This document shows positions 35,371-46,800 of a stretch of 64,000 bases of DNA, piece after piece. The stretch's first letter is position 1. Each line of letters opens with the position of its first letter. The stretch is taken from the NCBI RefSeq assembly GCF_024166365.1, contig NC_064831.1, positions 28,014,768 to 28,078,767 of the forward strand, in the 5' to 3' direction. The position numbers were made by a program, and so were the translations under genes. A model generated the notes under the pieces. That model worked only from the letters and a program-made list of their open reading frames with translations, ran no database searches and had not been told where the DNA came from. Origin of the DNA: Elephas maximus indicus. Lineage: Eukaryota; Chordata; Mammalia; Proboscidea; Elephantidae.

Positions 35371-35739
35371 ATTAATAAAATCCGGTCCTCAGAGGTAAAG
35401 AACGAATCAGACACCAAAAGAAAAGCTTAGATGAGGGACCATGAGAGAGAGAGACAGTACCTTGAGTTTGAATGGGTTTCTTTATTGCTGCTTAAAATCC
35501 TGCATGAGGCCAAGCTGTATTACCTGCCCTTGGATTCTGCAAGATGCATATACTCATATCCTTTCAAGGATATGAGTAACCCCTTTTTATTTAAGATGGT
35601 TTTCATGAATTTAAGTATTTTGCAACCAAAGTGACCCTGTCAAAGACAACTGGGAAAATAGGAGGCCAGACTGTGATAACGGAGTTTAGATTTTGTTCAG
35701 TAGAATAGGGTGGCCCATGGAAGTCTTGGGCAAGGATGG

Positions 35740-36250
35740 GCTTTGGGAAGATTATTAGCAGCATTCACTAATCCAGCATTCATTCAACTAATACTTTCTG
35801 AGAAATTTCAATCCATTTTGCTAAATGCTGTGTATAATTGGGTCCGTGTCCTCAAGAAAATAGGCAATGAACAAATATACACTCCAATAATATATAATTA
35901 CAAACTTTGCCAATGGGAGAAAGACTTCAATTAGGACCTGTGCTTGAAGGCTATAGAGCTGGGAAGAAGTAACCTTAGTTCAGGCTGTAGGGAATAGCAG
36001 AGGCAGGCAAACAGGATGGAAATAAGGCAAGATACATTTTGGAAGTAAAATGGCAAGTTTTTGTGACCAGCTTTGTGACTAATGGGAGTAAGATCATAAT
36101 CTCAAACCTCAGTGACCTGAAAAACCAGGAAAATTCCATGGCAATATAGAAGTCTGGAAGAAGAGATAGGAAAAGTGATTAGTTTGGTTATGGATATTTT
36201 GAATTTCAGATACACACAGGACATCTGGGGGGAGATGATAGAAGAAAAGC
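35740..36250 (+). repeat. Ancient mammalian interspersed repeat (family not assigned)
   Basis: 'ttcattcaactaatactttc', 'aggacctgtgcttgaaggc' and 'acacaggacatctgggggga' match the same old family as 33650-33990. The coordinates are approximate. Confidence 0.35.
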
Positions 36251-36275
36251 TCTAAATAATAATAATAATAATAAT

Positions 36276-36424
36276 CTATTGCCGTGGAGTCAATTCTGAC
36301 TCATAGTGACCCTGAAGGACAGAGTAGAACTCCCATAGGGTTTCCAAGGAGCGGCTGGTAGATTTGAACTGCCGACCTTTTGGTTAGCAGCCTGAGCTCT
36401 TAACCACTGAGCCACCAGGGCTCC
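36276..36424 (-). mobile_element. AfroSINE
   Basis: Reverse orientation: 'gactcatagtgaccctgaag', 'agggtttccaaggagcggc', 'ccgaccttttggttagcag', 'ttaaccactgagccaccagg'. An (AAT)n run lies on its tail side (36253-36275), so the tail is an AAT microsatellite rather than poly(A). Related AAT/ATT runs follow the head side. Confidence 0.92.
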
Positions 36425-36739
36425 AAATAAATATTATTATTAAATAATAATAATCGAATAAAAACAAACCTTTAGTAACACACTTAGGTTTGGGGAGGAA
36501 GAAAAGGCCCTTGTCAATTCACTTAATCGCACTGTAGCTCAGCTTCACTGAACTGCTACCATTACAGGACTTGGAGGAGGGTTAAAGAAACTGGTAAGTC
36601 AGATACAAGTAAAGCTTTCTAAGAAATACCATCAAATGATGCAGCAAGGTCACAGAAAATGAGGGTCGAGCAAGAGCACCTAGATGCTGCCATTAGGTGG
36701 TTGTGGATGAACTGAAACATCAGGGAGAGATTAATTTTT

Positions 36740-36860
36740 CTCTTGTTGAATTCAAGGTCAAGAATATAACATTATTTACTTTGTATCCCTACTACACAGC
36801 CATGTCTTGCACATGAGAGGTACTCAATGCCTTCTGATGGATAGGATGCATGAAGGAATG
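36740..36860 (+). mobile_element. L2 LINE 3' end scrap
   Basis: 'tttgtatccctactacacag' and 'tcttgcacatgagaggtac' resemble the L2 tail. Confidence 0.45.
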
Positions 36861-38357
36861 GTAATCTCCGTTCTATCCCTTTGTGAACATCTCACTTATT
36901 CCATTCACCGTTACCTCTGCCCTGGTAGATTTTCCTAGCTCTGCAGATACACAAACTATAGTAGGTGGTCAGTTATGCTTGTAGAAGATGTGGGCTATCC
37001 AAGAACTGTATATGCAATAAGTAGCGTACAATGGTTAACTAAAATTTACTTAAGAATATACATATTCCTCTAAAATAATTTATATTAAAAAAATATGAGG
37101 GTGATTTCTTTGCCCCAGAAAAACAGAATAGGAATCAAACAGGCACAAGTACAACTTTAATCTTTAAAAAGCACTTATGACTGTTAGTAAGTCAGACTTG
37201 TGGGTATTACAAGCTTTAATATGTTTTTTCCTCATAAACTGGGGGCTGTTTCCCCTGCAGGAAAGCTCAGGTTATCTCACATGCAGTTACAGAAAGATCC
37301 TTCTGGAGCAGCTATTATTCTTGCAGGGGAACAGGGCTTCTGAGAGAAGGCAGTTTGGAGGAAGTGGCCACTGTGGTGAAGTCTTTTGCAATAAATTCTG
37401 GAAAGTCTAGGCAAAGAAGACATGTTTCCCATACACCTCAAACAAAAAGAAGCATGAAGCATGAAATCCACTTCTTCTGATCTGCCCTTAGAATAGCCAC
37501 GGGTTCTGATTATATACACTTAGACTTACAGTGGGTAGTAGCTAAGGGATTGTTTGAGAAGGTGGACTAGCTTGTGGCTCTGTTCCCTGTAATGTTCTAA
37601 TAATTAGAGGCTCATTTTATGCTCAGGGTTATTTTCCCACCTGGGAATGTACATGTTTATCCATTCAATTTTTAAAATTTTTATTTGTTCATCGGAGTTT
37701 TAATGGATCATGCAAAGTAAGGATCTGATGGTAACTTCCAAATTGTTAAGTGTTTTCCTAGATATATGACATTTCACCTGCTTTGCCCTACATAGGTTTC
37801 AATCTTACAGCTCACTTCTCCACAAAGATAAAAATTTCAGATACTCAGTGATTGATGAAAGTACCCAGCAACTTAGTAAAGATGGCTGCCCCGTTCCAAA
37901 GGCTGCAAGGGACATACTTACTTATCCCTGGTCAGGTAGGGTTTAGTGCGGGAAACAGAAACCATTCTAGATATTTCAAGCAGGGAAGGATTTAATGCAG
38001 GGAATTGGGTACTTAAAATATTTCTAGGCAGAAACAGAAATCAGGGGCCCACCAGTGGACAGTTTAGATTTCAAGATTACACCCCCTCACTTGTACTTCA
38101 GAGATCAGGAAGCCACTCTTACAAACATGTCATCCCAACTGCCTCACACCCACAAAGCTGGTGACTAGACACTAGAAATTGTCATCTGCTACTGAACACA
38201 CATCTATCCAACTTTTCTAACCAACAAGCACAGCAGCAGGATGGCCTTTACGTCACCTCCAATTCCAAATCTCATGTGAGTGCATTTTATTTGCAGAATC
38301 TAAAGCAAATCCACAGCCATAGCTGAAAAGGAGTCTGGAAACTGTAGATCCTACAAT
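36861..38357. other. No gene recognised
   Basis: About 1.5 kb with small frames on both strands (for example 37177-37410 and 37946-38164), none with recognisable motifs or a supported start. Confidence 0.45.
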
Positions 38358-38568
38358 AAAACCCCAAACCAAGCCCATTTCCTTCGAGTCAATTCCGACT
38401 CATAGTGCCGTATAGGAAAGAGTAGAACTGCCCCCTAGGGCTTCCTAGGCTATAATCTTCATGGAAACAGACTGCCACATCTTTCTTCCATGGAGCCTCT
38501 CATGGGTCAGAAATGCCTACCTTTCAGTTTGTAGTTGAGCACTTAACCATTGAACCACCAAGACTCCT
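38358..38568 (-). mobile_element. AfroSINE, long-middle subtype
   Basis: Reverse orientation with tail 'cgactcatagtgccgtatag', the extra middle block 'acagactgccacatctttct' and the tRNA-like head ending 'gaaccaccaagactcctt'. Confidence 0.9.
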
Positions 38569-38809
38569 TTAAAACAACCCTATCTGTTGGATAGTATGAA
38601 CCTAGAATGATACCCGAAAAGACCTAGGCGCTGTGCTATGCACCACTTCTTAAGAACTGTGACTACTTACGGAGGCAGGATGCTTACAACTATTGAGGAA
38701 CTACATGACTCCAACAATACAGGAGAAAATACAAAGAAGGGACAGGAATGATGCTAAATTCCAATATATCATACCCAGCATATCACCTAACCTTACAAGC
38801 CAGAAAAGT

Positions 38810-39540
38810 AACATTTCCCCCTGGATTCCTCTCTTCTTCCACTTTTACACTCAATCATTTCCCAACTCTACAGAACTGGGTTTTTTTCTTTTAAATTCAT
38901 CCTCTTCCCTCTGGTGCAAGCATCACAATATAGTTCAGACTCTTATCATCTGTCACCTGTATCACTGGAATGGCTTCCTAACGGGGCTTCCTTCCTGGAG
39001 GCCACACTCATCACCGATTCACCTTCTTGACTGCCACTAATGTGACTTCGTGACATGCAAATATTATTACTTTTCCCTGTTAAAGGTTGTTATCTTATTT
39101 TCCATGAACCACAGAACGAAGCACAAGCTCACACATTGGAATGGCGCATGAGGCCCCCACGGCCTGATCTCACCTGCCCCTCTAGGCTTACGTCTGATTC
39201 CCTCTGCATTCTCACACCTCTTCAAATGCCACAATTTATGCTCCATCAGCTACAAACGTCTTACAATCCTCTATACATGTTATCCTGTCACACAATGCCA
39301 TCTTTACAAATATTGTCTTTCTGCCTGGAATACCATATCCTGTTTCTCTGTTTAGGGAACTATTTTCCCCAGTTCACATATTATTCAGAATTATTTGCAA
39401 GATACCCAAGATAATCACTCTGTGCTACTTCAGTGATTGTAGTGGGGAATTTACAAGGCCAGGAGGCAGGTACGCAATGGAACTACCACAAGATAGAATG
39501 GGCACTCAGTTCAACAGTCAAAGATTCTTCAATGGATGAC
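38810..39540 (+). mobile_element. L2 LINE fragment
   Basis: Long forward L2-like stretch. In order: 'tggaatggcttcctaacgg', 'cacggcctgatctcacctg', 'ctcacacctcttcaaatgcc', 'tctgcctggaataccatatc'. All frames are broken. Edges are approximate. Confidence 0.65.
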
Positions 39541-39753
39541 GACTTTGTTTGCATTCCTCTCTCCAATGCTCCCTGAATGTCGCTCTTTAATCATCACTTA
39601 TTGTTGAAGTGCATTCTAAAGAGCCCTAGTGTAATGGGCATATAGTTTCCTAATCGGAGCTGAGGTTCTTTGCCTTAACATTTGTGCTACACAGAAATTT
39701 CATGTAATCCTGGTATTCACCTTATTTATTTATTGAAGACTAGATCTTGGGGA

Positions 39754-39930
39754 GGAAACCCTGGTGGCATAGTAGTTAGGAGCTACGGCTGCTAACCAAG
39801 CGGTCACCAGTTGGAATCCACCACCTGCTCCTTGGAGACTATATGAGGCAGTTCTACTCTGTCCTATAAGGTTGCTATGAGTTGGAATCGACTTGACAGC
39901 AACGAGTCTGGTTTTTTGGGTTTTTTTTGG
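39754..39930 (+). mobile_element. AfroSINE
   Basis: 'ggaaaccctggtggcatag', 'gctgctaaccaagcggtca', 'cagttctactctgtcctata', 'tatgagttggaatcgacttg', then a T/G-rich tail. Short subtype. Confidence 0.92.
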
Positions 39931-40194
39931 TCGGATATTGGGGAAGATGCTTATGATTCTTGGCAATGTCTCTCTGGTATCAAGAAATCTAGAAGCTTTA
40001 ACTTAGAAAGGAACTCTCATATTGGTTGGGCAGTACTACCTAGTCATATAAGCCCCAAGAAGGATGAAATAATATATATTATCACTGTGTATCCAACATA
40101 AATTACAATTCCAGGCATAAAAAAAAAGTAGGCATAAAATATGTGCTGAATGAGTGAATAAATAAATATAGAGGGTCTACAGATGGAGAGACCA

Positions 40195-40394
40195 GACCCT
40201 GGAGGACATCATTCTTCATAGAGGGTCAGTGAAAAAGAGGAAGACTCTCAACGAGACGGACCGACACAGTGACTGCAACAATGGGCTCAAGCATAATGAT
40301 TGTGAGGATGGTGCAGGACCAGTAGTGTTTCATTCTGTTGTACATAGGATTGCTATGAGTCAGAACCAACTCGATGGCACCTAACAACAACACA
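40195..40394 (+). mobile_element. RTE (BovB-type) LINE 3' end fragment
   Basis: Contains 'ctggaggacatcattcttc', 'agaggaagactctcaacga', 'caacaatgggctcaagcat' and the tail 'ggcacctaacaacaac'. It parallels 59340-59672. The reading resembles the decayed C-terminus of an RTE protein, but no frame is intact. Confidence 0.7.
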
Positions 40395-40799
40395 GACTGA
40401 ATAGATAAGAACCCAAGGATGAAATCGTTCATTTTAGGGTCAAAAGGTGACTTGTAGCTTGCAGCTCCTGTGTTTCCCGAGAATGACTGCTATTGTTTAT
40501 TTTGCAATGTCAGTATCAAGATATGAAAGGGGATTGTGTAGAATGTTAAAAATGGAGAAAAGTTTGCCTTATATAAACATTTTTTAAGAACATTATGTGG
40601 TCTGAGACACTTTATCACCTATACCTATGACATATTAGGCAAAAGAAGAACCAGGAAAATTTCTAAGATTCTGGACTCAGACTAATCTCTGTGTTTACTA
40701 CATGATCCCAGGGTTCCAGTTCTAGTAATTTCTATCCAAATGTGTTAATTTTTTGGTCACAGTATGCTGAATTCTATTTGTTTCTATGTTTATTGCCTC

Positions 40800-40902
40800 T
40801 TCTGTATTGTGACTTTCGTTAGGTTAGGAACCATATTTATGTGTCTTTCCAGGTTCTAGCACAAAGAATGTGTTCATTAAATGCCTACTGGATTGAATGT
40901 AA
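40800..40902 (+). mobile_element. L2 LINE 3' end
   Basis: 'gttaggaaccatatttatg', 'ggttctagcacaaagaatg' and 'ttcattaaatgcctactgg' follow the L2 3' end. Confidence 0.6.
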
Positions 40903-41489
40903 ACAATTCTCTCTTTGGGTCATTAGCCCTGGTGATGATCCTCTTCTCAGCAAGCTGTGAGACCTCTAGATTACAGAAATAATAAAGCAGAAGTCTTTCA
41001 TTTGATTTTAACCTGTTAGAAGCCTTTATCAGCTGAGGAGCTTGACACAACCGGGACTTTACTTAGTAAGCTTGGGTCTTGGTACAATTCTCTCCAACCT
41101 TATGTCTTGGCTAAGCAGAAGCTGGAACTGAGATGCTTATTATAGAAAGTGAAATAGTAGATATGAATCACTGGCTCCAAGGGCTGAGAAATCTTCTAGG
41201 GAGAAAAAAATACTCAAACTCTGTCCATCTCTAGAGTTCAGATGTATATAAAATGTAAGATGAGCCAAGGTTGTCCCAACAGAGGTTTCAGGAAAGATAG
41301 AGTAAAACCTGATAATTCACCATAAGAAAATAAAGAATCTGGCAATTCTTTCCTATTTGTAATTAATAATTTGGAGGAAGGCATTTTGAGATTATGAAAC
41401 TGTCCTGTTATTCATCAAACTTTTACCCACTAGTTTTAGCATCACTGATGATTCTTGTCTGAATCAATTTTTGCTATTGAAGCATGAGA
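40903..41489. other. No gene recognised
   Basis: About 590 bp without a recognisable gene or repeat. Confidence 0.4.
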
Positions 41490-42298
41490 AATGGTGATTT
41501 TCCAACTTGTCCATTTCTTCCACATTAGTTGGCATTTTATTGTAAGGAAAAGCTTTTCCTTACCTGCCCTTCATTTATTATTTTTTAAATTTATCAGTAC
41601 GGACACAAAGATGCTATTTTAGTCAATAAATTATACTCCATCTTTATATTTTATTTGATGCTGAAATTGCCCCAGAATTGGCCAAAGGAAGCCCTTGAAG
41701 CTGGCACTTGTGTCCTTTTGACACGTCTCCATCATTTCTGAGCACTTCTTAACCCTCTAAAACAAAAGATGTCTTTATCTAACCCGGAGTTGGCATCAAT
41801 TATTTCTCCAAGAAGCCCTGGTTCATTTTTCATTTTTCAATGGCATTTAGAAATCAGTATCTGGTGCTAGGTATGCTTCTTGCTGGAAGGGTATCGTTGT
41901 TTCAAGGTGCTTTCAGCAGACACAGCTGGGAGCTCTCATTTTTTTTTTTTCTTAAACATCTCCACATGGTCGCTATACACCTATCTATCACACAAAAAAA
42001 GTTCATACTGATACTTCTAAATAAAATCAAGCACCACAGGATTCTTCCTAGCCTTCCACCATTCCATGTTAGTACTCTCTTCTCCAGTAGTGAGAAGTCT
42101 GGCTCCCACCACACTCAATATGTTTACTCATTTGTTCACTCCTATAAAACACAGAAAGTAGGTTCAGAGTCGCAAATCCACACCCCTGTGTAAAACAATC
42201 CTAAGAGTTCAATTCTGTTCATTTGTTTTACAGTTCTTGTCTTTACACTCAGGTTTTTTAAAGAGTCAAAGACCAGGATTCAAAAGTTACTTTACTTA
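41490..42298. repeat. Probable ancient L1 (L1ME-type) 3' region, first part
   Basis: 'gccaaaggaagcccttgaag', 'ttgacacgtctccatcattt' and 'tttctccaagaagccctgg' resemble the long 3' region of old placental L1s. The orientation is not certain. It seems to continue after the LTR at 42299-42811. Confidence 0.4.
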
Positions 42299-42811
42299 AT
42301 CATGGATTGAATTGTGTCCCCCCAAAATATGTGTTAACTTGGTTATGCCATAATTCCCAGTATTGTGTGATTGTCCACCATTTTGTCATCTGATGTGATT
42401 TTCCTATGTTGTAAATCCTGTCCCTACGATGTTAATGAGGTAGGAATAGAGGCAGATACGTTAACGAGGCAGGACTCAAACTACAGGATTAGGTTGTGTT
42501 TCAAACCAATCTCTTTCGAGATATAAAAGGGAGAAGTGAGCAGGGAGACATGGGGACCTCATACCACCAAGAAACAAGAGCCAGGAGAATAGCACACCCT
42601 TTGGATCCAGGGTCCCTGTGCTGAGAAGCTCCTCGACTGGGGAAGATTGATGACAAGGACCTTTCCCCAGAGCCAACAGGGGAAGAAAGCCTTCTGCTGA
42701 TGCTGGCATTCTGAATTCAGACTTCTAGCCTGTGAGAGAATAAATTTCTTTTTTTGTTGAAGCCATTCACCTGTGGTATTTCTGTTGTAGCAGCACTAGA
42801 TAACTAAGACA
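42299..42811 (+). mobile_element. MaLR-type solo LTR
   Basis: Starts 'tggattgaattgtgtcccc' and ends 'gtagcagcactagataacta' plus AGACA, both hallmark ends of ERVL-MaLR LTRs. A TATAAAA-like box (42520s), AATAAA (42740) and 'agcctgtgagagaataaatt' are in the expected order. It is a solo LTR without genes. Confidence 0.75.
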
Positions 42812-43183
42812 CTTGGGTTTGCTCTTTTTGTTTTTCAAAGTGGCTAAATTTATTTGAAATAGGTTCATTTTTTCTATTTGTATTCTACTTTTGGGATCGC
42901 CGCCCCAAAGTGATTCCAAAATTCAAAACCACACATGAAGGATAATTCTAGGAATTTGTCGCTACCTCTTCCTCGTCCCTCCCACCCCATTCCCACCCAT
43001 CTACTGCATGTAGCCAATCTCATTGGTTTCTGGTTTATCCTTTGTGTATCTTGTCTATTTCTCCTTTTGTTCTACAAAAGGTAGCATGCATATACTCTTT
43101 TACACTTGTTTTCCACTTAATACATTCCCGAAGTCACTCGTATCAGTTCATGGTATTTTCCCTTATTCTCTTTTACAGCTGCA

Positions 43184-43196
43184 TAATACTTCATGG
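43184..43196 (+). repeat. AfroSINE target-site duplication, left
   Basis: 'taatacttcatgg', repeated exactly at 43363-43375. Confidence 0.92.
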
Positions 43197-43362
43197 GGAA
43201 ACCCTGGTGGCGTAGTGGTTAAGTGCTACGGCTGCTAACCAAAAGGTCGGCAGTTCAAATCCAGCAGGCTCTCCTTGGAAACTCTATGGGGCAGTTCTAC
43301 TCTGTCCTATAGGGTCACTATGAGTCGGAATCGACTCAACGGCAGCGGGTTTGGTTTTTGGT
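43197..43362 (+). mobile_element. AfroSINE with perfect 13-bp TSD
   Basis: The clearest short-subtype copy. An A-box-like TGGCGTAGTGG lies at 43208-43218 and a B-box-like AGTTCAAATCC at 43252-43262, the RNA polymerase III promoter elements of its tRNA-like head. Next come 'gggcagttctactctgtcc' and the RTE-like tail 'tcactatgagtcggaatcg'. It ends 'gggtttggtttttggt' with no poly(A). Perfect TSDs on both sides make it one of the youngest SINEs here. Confidence 0.95.
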
Positions 43363-43375
43363 TAATACTTCATGG
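43363..43375 (+). repeat. AfroSINE target-site duplication, right
   Basis: Exact copy of 43184-43196. Confidence 0.92.
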
Positions 43376-43997
43376 TGTGGACAAAGCAGTTTATTTAACC
43401 AATTTCCCATGTATGAACATTTAGGTTTTTTGGAATGTTTTGCAATTACAAATTACGCTGCAATGATAACGTTGTACGTATGTAGTTGAACTTTATTTTC
43501 ATTTACCATTCCTTTATTTTTTGCCTTTATGCATCACTTTTAGGTCTGTCTCCTGTATACAGAATTGAGTCTTGCTCTGTGAGTCAATTTCAGATAACCC
43601 CATTCACATTTATAATTGTCATTTTAGGACATAATTACTGTGTGTAGTTATGTTTCATTGTATTTTTTCTGTACAGAAGTTTTGTTCTTTTTTTAAAATT
43701 TAGGTTTGTATTTTTGCTCTAGTGGTCATATTTTTACCTGTATGTTTTATAAAGCTGCTAGTCCCTGATTTCTTATTTAACACTTTAGAGCCTGGTTTGT
43801 CAGTTTTTACTGGTGACCTCCGGCTGATATCTATTGACTACAAAACAAAGAGCTTATTCCACCATCCTCTTTCCCTCCCTCTCTCCTCCCATTTTTAGTT
43901 TAATTTCTATTTGTAACTACATATAACATTTATGTATTCTATTTCCACGCTTAGTCCCACTTTTCAGCCTCAGATCTACAATATATTAAATGCTCAC

Positions 43998-44537
43998 TGT
44001 TTTAGGCTGGGTTCTCTAGAGAAGCAAAACCAGTAAAGCATACAAATATATATAGAGAGATTTATATCAAGGAAAAGGCTCATGCGGTTGTAGAGGCTGG
44101 AAAGTCCCAAGTCCGTGGGTCAGGCTTCTCTTGATGCACACAGCCACAGGGGCTGGCAAACCCAAGATCAGCAGGTCAGAGAGCAGGGCTCTTGTTCACA
44201 GACTATGAAGATCAATGAATCCCAAGATCAGCACCCAAGACCGCAGGGAAGCTGCTACCTCAAGTCCCAAGAACCGGAGATCAGATGAACAAGAGCCAGC
44301 TGCAGGATTCAGAACAAGCAAAAGCCCCAAGATCTTACCAGAATATCCACTTATATTCAATGCAGGCCACTCACCCAAGGAAACTCCCTTTCAACTGACT
44401 GGCTAATCACAACAGATCCCATCATACAGGCAATCACATAGTATCAAATCTCATCATGGAAGTGATACCATTATACGGCTATCAAATCACCAAGGATCAT
44501 GGTCCAGCCAAGCTGACACACAACCTTAACCATTACA
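43998..44537 (-). mobile_element. Solo LTR-like element (ERV/MaLR-like), reverse copy
   Basis: 540 bp. On the minus strand it begins TGTAATGGTTAAGG and ends CCTAAAACA, with a 5-bp direct repeat CTCAC on both sides (43993-43997 and 44538-44542). Same family as 31479-32055, in the opposite orientation. The 5-bp duplication suits an ERVL/MaLR-type integration. No genes inside. Confidence 0.7.
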
Positions 44538-44619
44538 CTCACCATCACTGTTTTTGCTAGTTCCCCCAAGTCATCTCATTAGAAACTCATTCCCTAGATT
44601 TCTCAAGAAGCCTCCACCA

Positions 44620-44812
44620 CTCCCACCAGTTGCCATCAAGTCAACTCCAACACATGGTAACCCCACGTGTGTCAGAGAAGAACTGTGCTCCAAATGGTTT
44701 TCAATTTTTTTTTTTTTTTGCCATGCCTTTCTTCTGTGGCACCTCTGGGTGGACTCACACTTTTTGGTTAGCAGCCAAGCTCATTAATCTCTTTCCCCAC
44801 CCACAGATTCCA
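44620..44812 (-). mobile_element. AfroSINE-related, divergent subtype
   Basis: Reverse orientation: 'cagttgccatcaagtcaact', 'aaccccacgtgtgtcagag', a T16 run, 'cctctgggtggactcacac', 'tttttggttagcagccaag'. The tail and head are AfroSINE-like but the middle differs from the other copies ('gtgtgtcagagaagaactgt' instead of the usual 'ctataggacagagtagaac'). Confidence 0.7.
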
Positions 44813-46352
44813 GAAGGGTAATATTCCCTGTGTTCTTGCAAGGTGTTTTCCTTTTTTGCCAAATGCTTGTCTGAGGATATTTCAATTCAGAGTGTTGTGT
44901 TACTGTTTTCTCCTAGTGTTTGGTTTCTTGAAAAAACTTTCATCAGCTGAAATGTTTTGGTTGTTTTCTTTTTACAGTAGCTTTGTAAAGTACACTACTT
45001 TTGCCTATTCACTTCATGGATATGGTTGGCAGTTTTGTGTGGCTTATAAGACTCTGGGGTCAAGAAGACTTTGTTTTTTTGTGGAGCAAAGAGTACCATC
45101 TAACTAGGATGAAATCTGTTTAATAGACTTAGTCAGGGGGAGGGGCTATATACCCCTCTCTTTTGGTGGTTCTCACTTGTTTCAAAGGATCCAAAATTTC
45201 CCCTTTTGCTTTTTTTCCCTTCACCACCCATAATCCAAAGAGCACCTCACCCTTCCTTTTAACCCTCTTCTCTCCCCAAAGAAATGCCCTTCCAAGACTG
45301 TCATGTGGAGTCCATGAAATTTTAAGCCCTTTTCCTTTGATCAGTATCTACCAGGATTCTTCTCAGTAGTTTCAGAGGGTAGACTTTTTGTTAACTCACC
45401 CTTAGGTCCTCTACTCCCGTTTTCTTCCCTGTGCAGTTTTTCCAGACCTCTCAAGGCACCCATTGCTCTACCCAAAGGCTTACAGCAAAAGTTCAAAAAT
45501 TAGCTTTGCTGGAACTTGGTTTTGTATTTATTTTAACTTAATTTGAAGGTTGTAATTGTTCTCCGTCTTCTTTGTTATGCTGAAGGTGTGGAATATGTCT
45601 AGTTTTATTTGCTCTTGTTGTTCTGTATAGCTTCTGGATGATGTGTAAAGAAATTTGGTTTTTGGTGGCTTCCATTATCTTTAGGGAACTAGGTTCCAAA
45701 TTTTTCATTCCTCGGTAAACTGATCTTACGGACCCCTCTGTGATTCAACAGATTAAAGGATGGCAGTATAGCTGGAAGGGGCCATAAACTTGTCACTATA
45801 CACCATTTCCACTTGATTGTGGCACTGCTGAGCATGCTTGACTTTATGAATTTGGTGGATCAAGTAACACCCAATTCCAATTTAGGATGGTCATTTTCTA
45901 TTAAGGCCTAATCTCTATCCTAGAGTTGTTTCTCGAAAGAATTTATGTACCTAAATCCCAGGGACTGTGACTGTGATCTTCACACCAGAGACTGAACATG
46001 CTTTATACACCCATCATTAGTGACAGACGTTACAAGTACCCTGGATCCACTGCGTTAAAGGTTGTGAAGTCCACAGCTGTTCGCTGATGTGTTAACCCAG
46101 GGTCCCTACTCAAAACTCATTAACTTCTGATGACTCGGCAAATAGGTCAGTGGAGCTTTTCCTAATGTGTTTCTGTTCATTCAGACCATGGCTTACTAGA
46201 GATCTTTATTTTTTTCTGAGAATATATGTCGTTTTAATTAAAAAAAAAAAAAACTATATCATTATAACGGGGCTAGAATGACAAGTAATTTTAAAGTGTA
46301 ATTCATCCCCTTAGTTTTTTGTATATCCTTCCAGAATTTTGTGTGCAAATAT
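44813..46352. other. No gene recognised; possibly old L1 3' sequence
   Basis: About 1.5 kb. Parts may continue the ancient L1 region begun at 41490, but I cannot support this with distinct motifs. An A13 run lies at about 46240. Confidence 0.35.
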
Positions 46353-46507
46353 AAACCCATTGCCGTTGAGTCGATTCTGACTCATAGCAACCCTATAGGA
46401 CAGAGTAAAACAGCCCCATAGGGCTTCCAAGGAGCATTTGGTGGATTCGAACTGATGACCTTTTGATTAGCAGCCAAACTCTTAACCACTATACCATCTG
46501 AGCTCCC
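46353..46507 (-). mobile_element. AfroSINE
   Basis: Reverse orientation: 'ccattgccgttgagtcgatt', 'gcaaccctataggacagag', 'cttccaaggagcatttggtg', 'ccttttgattagcagcc', 'ttaaccactataccatctg'. Inserted in old L1-like sequence. Confidence 0.92.
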
Positions 46508-46800
46508 TTATAAGCACGTACAAATTTATGTTCATCCCCACTTTACCTAAAAAATCATACTATACTACACTTTTCTGAACCTTTCTTTTCTTCCACTTAT
46601 GTCAGAGCATCCCAATTCTTTTTATAGCTTCTTGGTATGCACAGATGAACGTATCCTCATTTGATACTTGGGTTACAATAATGCAATGAATAACCTTTTA
46701 TATTTATCATTTCATAAAACAAGTACATCCCAGAAGTAGGGCTGCTGGGTCAAAAGGTTTAAGTATCATTAGTTTTGGATGACAGCTGCCAAACTGCCCT
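46508..46800 (-). mobile_element. Ancient L1 3' region fragment
   Basis: 'cccagaagtagggctgctg' and 'ggtcaaaaggtttaagtat' are typical of reversed old L1 3' sequence. Confidence 0.5.

Larger units (their letters stand above)
42820..43500 (-). mobile_element. Ancient L1 3' region, interrupted by an AfroSINE
   Basis: 'tggtttctggtttatcctt' and 'gctgcataatacttcatgg' resume after the SINE with 'ggacaaagcagtttattta' and 'tacaaattacgctgcaatg', as in old L1 3' regions read in reverse. The SINE sits exactly between. Confidence 0.5.

Noticed and set aside
43208-43262. tRNA gene
   Set aside because: The A- and B-box-like words belong to the tRNA-derived head of an AfroSINE. No cloverleaf-forming gene with proper stems was seen.
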